Shown one piece after another: positions 8,501 through 11,024 of a stretch of 11,024 nt of DNA. The first letter of the stretch is position 1. Every line of letters begins with the position of its first letter. Location: assembly GCA_002179805.1 (NCBI GenBank), contig NAVB01002543.1:1-11024 (forward strand), given 5' to 3'. Under the pieces are notes generated by a model. The model worked only from the letters and a program-made list of their open reading frames with translations, was not told the origin of the DNA and made no database searches. Position numbers and translations under genes: made by a program. This DNA comes from Acanthamoeba lenticulata. Lineage: Eukaryota > Discosea > Longamoebia > Acanthamoebidae.

Positions 8501-11024
8501 TACAAACAAGTCCCCCGCTTCAGCGGGCAGCAGCGCCAAGGGCAAGGAGCGCGTCGCCGACGACTTAGTCGACGACGACGAGGCCGGTGCGTGCCCTGGC
8601 CTATCTTGGCTTGAAGGGAGTGACTTTGCCGTGGCGTCAAATGAACTGCTTTGGCTGATGTGTTCCTGTTGGCGTGAATTGTAGTGACGGTGGAGGACGT
8701 CTGCTACCAGGCCGCGATCGCGGCCAACGTGCTGCAGATCCTCGCACAGGAGGTCTTCCATGTGGTCGGCGCCGGCAGCGCGAATGGCGGTGCGGACCAG
8801 CTCGACGCGTCCCTACGTGAGCAACTCCAGCTTCTGAGCGCCCGCGAGACGCAAGAGCGCTGGTTTGAAGACATCGTGGAGCATCATTACTACGATCGTA
8901 AGACCATCGGTTCGTGCCCGCACACTTTTCACTTAACCGCGACGTGGCAAGGCCGGGTCGGGACTGACTCCCGAGCTCTTGGGCTGTGCACACCACAGAG
9001 GGACTCAAGGACCAGGTCAAGCTGCTGATCCGCACACTGTCGCACAAGGACGTGGCCGGCGCCGGCGCGGCGGCCGCGCAGCTGCTACTCCAAGGGCCCG
9101 GTACGCCCGGTGGCCGGGCCCGGGTCGCCGATTCGGCCACCGCCGCGTCGGGGCGCATCGACCTCGTCACCCTGCAGGCTGCCATTGGTGCCTTCCTTCC
9201 CGTCACCGTACGTCCATCCCCTTGCCTGCTCACAGCCGCACCACCGCCCTTGCTCACCGGTGATCCTGCAGGAGGGCGAGCGCGAGTATGGCATCCAGTA
9301 CTTCTACGACGTGTCACGGCTGCAGAACAAGCTGTCAGGCATCCTCTACGAGCAGCAGGAGGAGCTTGAGCGCGGCGCGCCCGCCACGCCCGCTCGGGTA
9401 TGGCCCTTGATCAAACCAGCCACACAAAGATTGCGAGCTCACAGCACGTTGACGACAGGGCAAGAAGCCGGGTGTCTCTGAGTTTAATGCGCTGGCGCTG
9501 CTGGAGGCAACGCAGCTGGCCAACTGCATGCTGTCTCTTGCCGACGTGCAGCTCGAGCTCCTGTACGCGTGGCGCGCATTCATCGAGATCGTGAGCCTCA
9601 AGCAGACCGCCGCGTCTGTCTTGGCTGTCCCGGAGGCCTCGGCCGCCCTAGTCAAGCGGGTCACCGGTGCGCTGCAGCGCGAGGACCGGAGCGACGACGA
9701 CGCGCCCGTTGATCGCCGCCTGCGCGAGCTAGCCCGCCTTCTGCTCTTCCTCCTCAAGCATCATTACCGCGCCGGCGCCCATGCCCGCGCCGTTGCTGGC
9801 GCCTCCGCTCCTCCAGCCGAGCTGTTCTCGGCGGCCCAGGTGGCGCTCGCGTTGAAGGAGGCCCTCCTCAGGCGGAGTCTCACCGTCGACATCAACGTGC
9901 CGCTGGCGTCGGCTCTCGTGGGCTGCCTCCTCGTCCTCCTTCGCGCCCAGGACGACGCGAAAGCGGCGCAGGCGCTGTCGGACGTCGTGGCGCCGCTTCT
10001 GCCCCAGATCTTCCCGCTGATGAGCCGCGCCGAGTTTGGCCACACGATCATCGCCATCCTCGAGGCCCTCGTCCTTAAGACCACCGACAAGACGCGGTTG
10101 TACGACCACATGCAACACCTGGGCGTCTACGCGCGGCTCGTCGAGCTCCTTCATCGATCGCTCCAGCTGGAGGAGCACGAGGCATCGGCCGTCATCGCCA
10201 TGGCCGACGCTGCCAGTGGCAGCTCGTCCGAGGCTGCCAGTGGTGGAGGCGAGGCGGCGCGCCTGCGACTGGCCGTGCGCGAGAAACAGCGCACGGCCGA
10301 GCTGGTGCTGCACGTCATGCTCGCCATGTCGGAAGACGCCATCATGACCGAATCGCTGGCGCTGGCCCACCTCACGCTGGTCCTCACCAACAACTCGCTT
10401 CGCGCCTTCCACGAGATGCACCTCACCTACGCCAACGTAAGTCTACTATTTATTTACCTATATCTTATCTTTCCTTCACCAAGTTTGACTGTTTTTTTTT
10501 TTTTTTTTCCATTCATTTCAGGGCAAACGGAGCGGGTGGCATCGGTTGTGGTGCCTCATCTTGACGCTCATGACGGCCATCGTTCGGTACAGCTTGTGTC
10601 TTGAGTTATTAATTTGCTTGATTGTTGTTAACAAACTAAATTGAATTTAAATTCGTGAACAGAACGCTCAAGTACAGCGAGGCGATGATCGAGCAGGCGA
10701 TCGAGTTCCTGGCGATCCACAGTGCGCTCGTGTCGCGGAGCATCGAGATCCCCAACGCGCAATACACACTGGCCCAGCTGGAGGAAGCCGAGCGCGTCAC
10801 GGCCCTCCTTTACGAGCTCTCCCTCCACTGGAAGCGCTGGTACGCTTCATTATTGTGCAACTTTTCTTCTTTCTCTTATCTCACAAGCCCCACTTGACCG
10901 ACGGGCTCCGCGTCCGCAGGCGATTCCTCCGGGCAAAGCTCGCGACCCACTACCAGGAACGCATCCTCGTGCTCGTCCACATGCTCGTCTTTGCCCTCCA
11001 CAGCGAACAGGTCCACTTCCTCTT
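3510..11024 (+). CDS. NUP188: NUP188-type nucleoporin, inner ring of the nuclear pore, 3' end beyond window
   Basis: Exons: 3510-3620, 3736-3903, 3974-4069, 4131-4466, 4566-4714, 4783-4918, 4978-5055, 5143-5285, 5363-5545, 5612-5783, 5864-6057, 6120-6297, 6359-6506, 6570-6736, 6830-6938, 7022-7118, 7194-7528, 7601-7721, 7808-7958, 8026-8222, 8309-8586, 8685-8897, 8999-9207, 9272-9397, 9459-10436, 10522-10586, 10663-10839, 10920-11024. All phases agree and give about 1,806 residues; vertebrate NUP188 has about 1,750. The protein is a helical solenoid scaffold that binds NUP93 in the inner ring of the pore (family knowledge). Segments matching NUP188 in order include EEQSLCLEILFLIFYV, SPLLLAWA, the YSGW motif (527-530), YDTWRY (around Trp739), VGYLGTQAEAVRDAYMSKL (999-1017), ELRVAILQLVGKALVHQPGL (from 1025) and the SPDFWKQL segment. 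The start ATG at 3510 follows a GC-rich leader and gives MEGGGGTRANVLARLD; the frame starts there. The sister protein NUP205 is the main alternative, but the matched segments are NUP188-like. Exon 16 is the least certain exon. Confidence 0.9.
3631..3659. repeat. Double palindrome in first NUP188 intron
   Basis: GCGGGCCCGC (3631-3640) is a perfect 10-bp palindrome. Overlapping its end, GCATATACA (3639-3647) and TGTATATGC (3651-3659) form a perfect 9-bp stem around the loop GAA. Both lie a few bases inside the longest intron (115 nt), close to its 5' splice site. Confidence 0.85.
5612..5890 (+). other. SH3-like domain region of NUP188
   Basis: Residues about 467-535 have little helix and many Pro, Gly and Val residues, ending with DEVVMWN and then VKYSGW across the intron at 5784-5863. 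In NUP188 proteins an SH3-like beta domain inserted in the solenoid lies at this place, just before the conserved YSxW. Assignment is by position and by the V-x-W/YSGW pattern; the beta fold itself is not visible from sequence alone. Confidence 0.6.
6590..6625 (+). other. Acidic insert in NUP188
   Basis: Residues about 704-715 (ASGEEEEDVDM) form a short acidic, probably disordered loop right after an intron, before the well-conserved YDTWRY segment. It looks like a lineage-specific loop in the solenoid. Confidence 0.6.
6737..6829 (+). other. GC-AG intron 14 of NUP188
   Basis: Donor ATCAAG|GCACGT, acceptor ATTTAG, 93 nt, phase 0. Splicing joins KIGIK to IMNIFIDIL, which fits the conserved family helix. 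The nearest GT (6741) would shift the frame and meet a TGA soon after the junction. Confidence 0.75.
7959..8025 (+). other. GC-AG intron 19 of NUP188
   Basis: Donor CCCGAG|GCACGT, acceptor CAACAG, 67 nt, phase 0. Splicing joins KLNQPLSPE to ELRVAILQL, both conserved in NUP188. The nearest GT (7963) gives the wrong phase for the next exon. Confidence 0.78.
8462..8586 (+). other. Low-complexity linker in NUP188
   Basis: Exon 21 ends with an Ala/Ser/Lys-rich stretch (RRAAAAATTNKSPASAGSSA) followed by an acidic run (DDLVDDDEAG). It is probably a disordered loop between solenoid helices, after the conserved SPDFWKQL helix. Confidence 0.65.
9459..10436 (+). other. Large NUP188 exon 25, C-terminal solenoid
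   Basis: This 978-nt exon (326 codons) is about three times longer than any other exon here. It encodes amphipathic helices (for example RRLRELARLLLFLLKHHYR) broken by loops rich in Ala, Gly and Asp. Exons 26-28 continue the solenoid with GWHRLWCLILTLMTAIVR and TLKYSEAMIEQAIEFLAIHS, which resemble the NUP188 C-terminal region. Confidence 0.7.
10209..10243 (+). repeat. 24-bp imperfect tandem duplication in exon 25
   Basis: GCTGCCAGTGG occurs at 10209-10219 and again at 10233-10243, 24 bp apart, giving AASGSSSE followed by AASGGGE in a flexible loop. The period is eight codons, so the frame is preserved. Confidence 0.75.
10492..10508 (+). repeat. T17 homopolymer in intron 25
   Basis: An uninterrupted run of 17 T lies just before the acceptor at 10521 and serves as an extended pyrimidine tract. 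Its length is prone to sequencing error but does not affect the coding frame. Confidence 0.85.
10625..10654. repeat. Two AT palindromes in intron 26
   Basis: TTGTTAACAA (10625-10634) and GAATTTAAATTC (10643-10654) are perfect palindromes eight bases apart, just before the acceptor at 10662. They are probably a by-product of AT-rich intron sequence. Confidence 0.7.

Noticed and set aside
8637..9317. 226-codon minus-strand frame
   Set aside because: It covers conserved NUP188 exons and introns 21-23 on the other strand and has an Arg/Pro/Ser-rich shadow composition.
9729..10421. 230-codon minus-strand frame inside NUP188 exon 25
   Set aside because: It lies wholly antisense to a confident exon; long antisense frames are expected in GC-rich codon-biased DNA.

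Overview
The window looks like nuclear DNA of a free-living amoeba, most likely Acanthamoeba or a close relative. I base this on GC-rich exons cut by many very short introns (about 57-115 nt), a frequent donor of the type GTACGT, tight gene spacing, and a secreted proteinase K-type serine protease like those known from Acanthamoeba. The genus is an inference. All gene models below were spliced by hand from reading frame and GT/GC...AG borders, without transcript data.

Layout. (1) 1-696, + strand: 3' part of a gene for a small unrecognised protein with about four membrane segments; at least two introns. (2) About 697-1500: intergenic, but with a weak, frame-shifting coding-like signal on the minus strand (about 1184-645), a GAA repeat and a 10-bp inverted repeat at 1344-1378. 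(3) 1619-3264, + strand: complete subtilisin/proteinase K-family (S8A) protease, seven exons, 412 residues, with signal peptide, I9 propeptide and intact Asp-His-Ser triad. (4) 3265-3509: compact spacer. (5) 3510 to the window end, + strand: a NUP188-type nucleoporin of at least 28 exons, about 1,806 residues visible, still open at the right edge. Identification rests on recognisable family segments in the right order along the whole length, including the region around the SH3-like domain.

The three firm genes have no evident shared pathway: a membrane protein, an exported digestive-type protease and a structural scaffold protein of the nuclear pore. No RNA genes, CRISPR arrays, integrases or transposons were found. 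I found no clearly new biological system. The items most worth a second look are: two GC-AG introns with the identical donor GCACGT inside the NUP188 gene; two introns there that are a multiple of three long and free of stops, so that retention would give in-frame insertions; a strong hairpin palindrome in the first NUP188 intron; and the unexplained minus-strand coding-like stretch next to the protease promoter.
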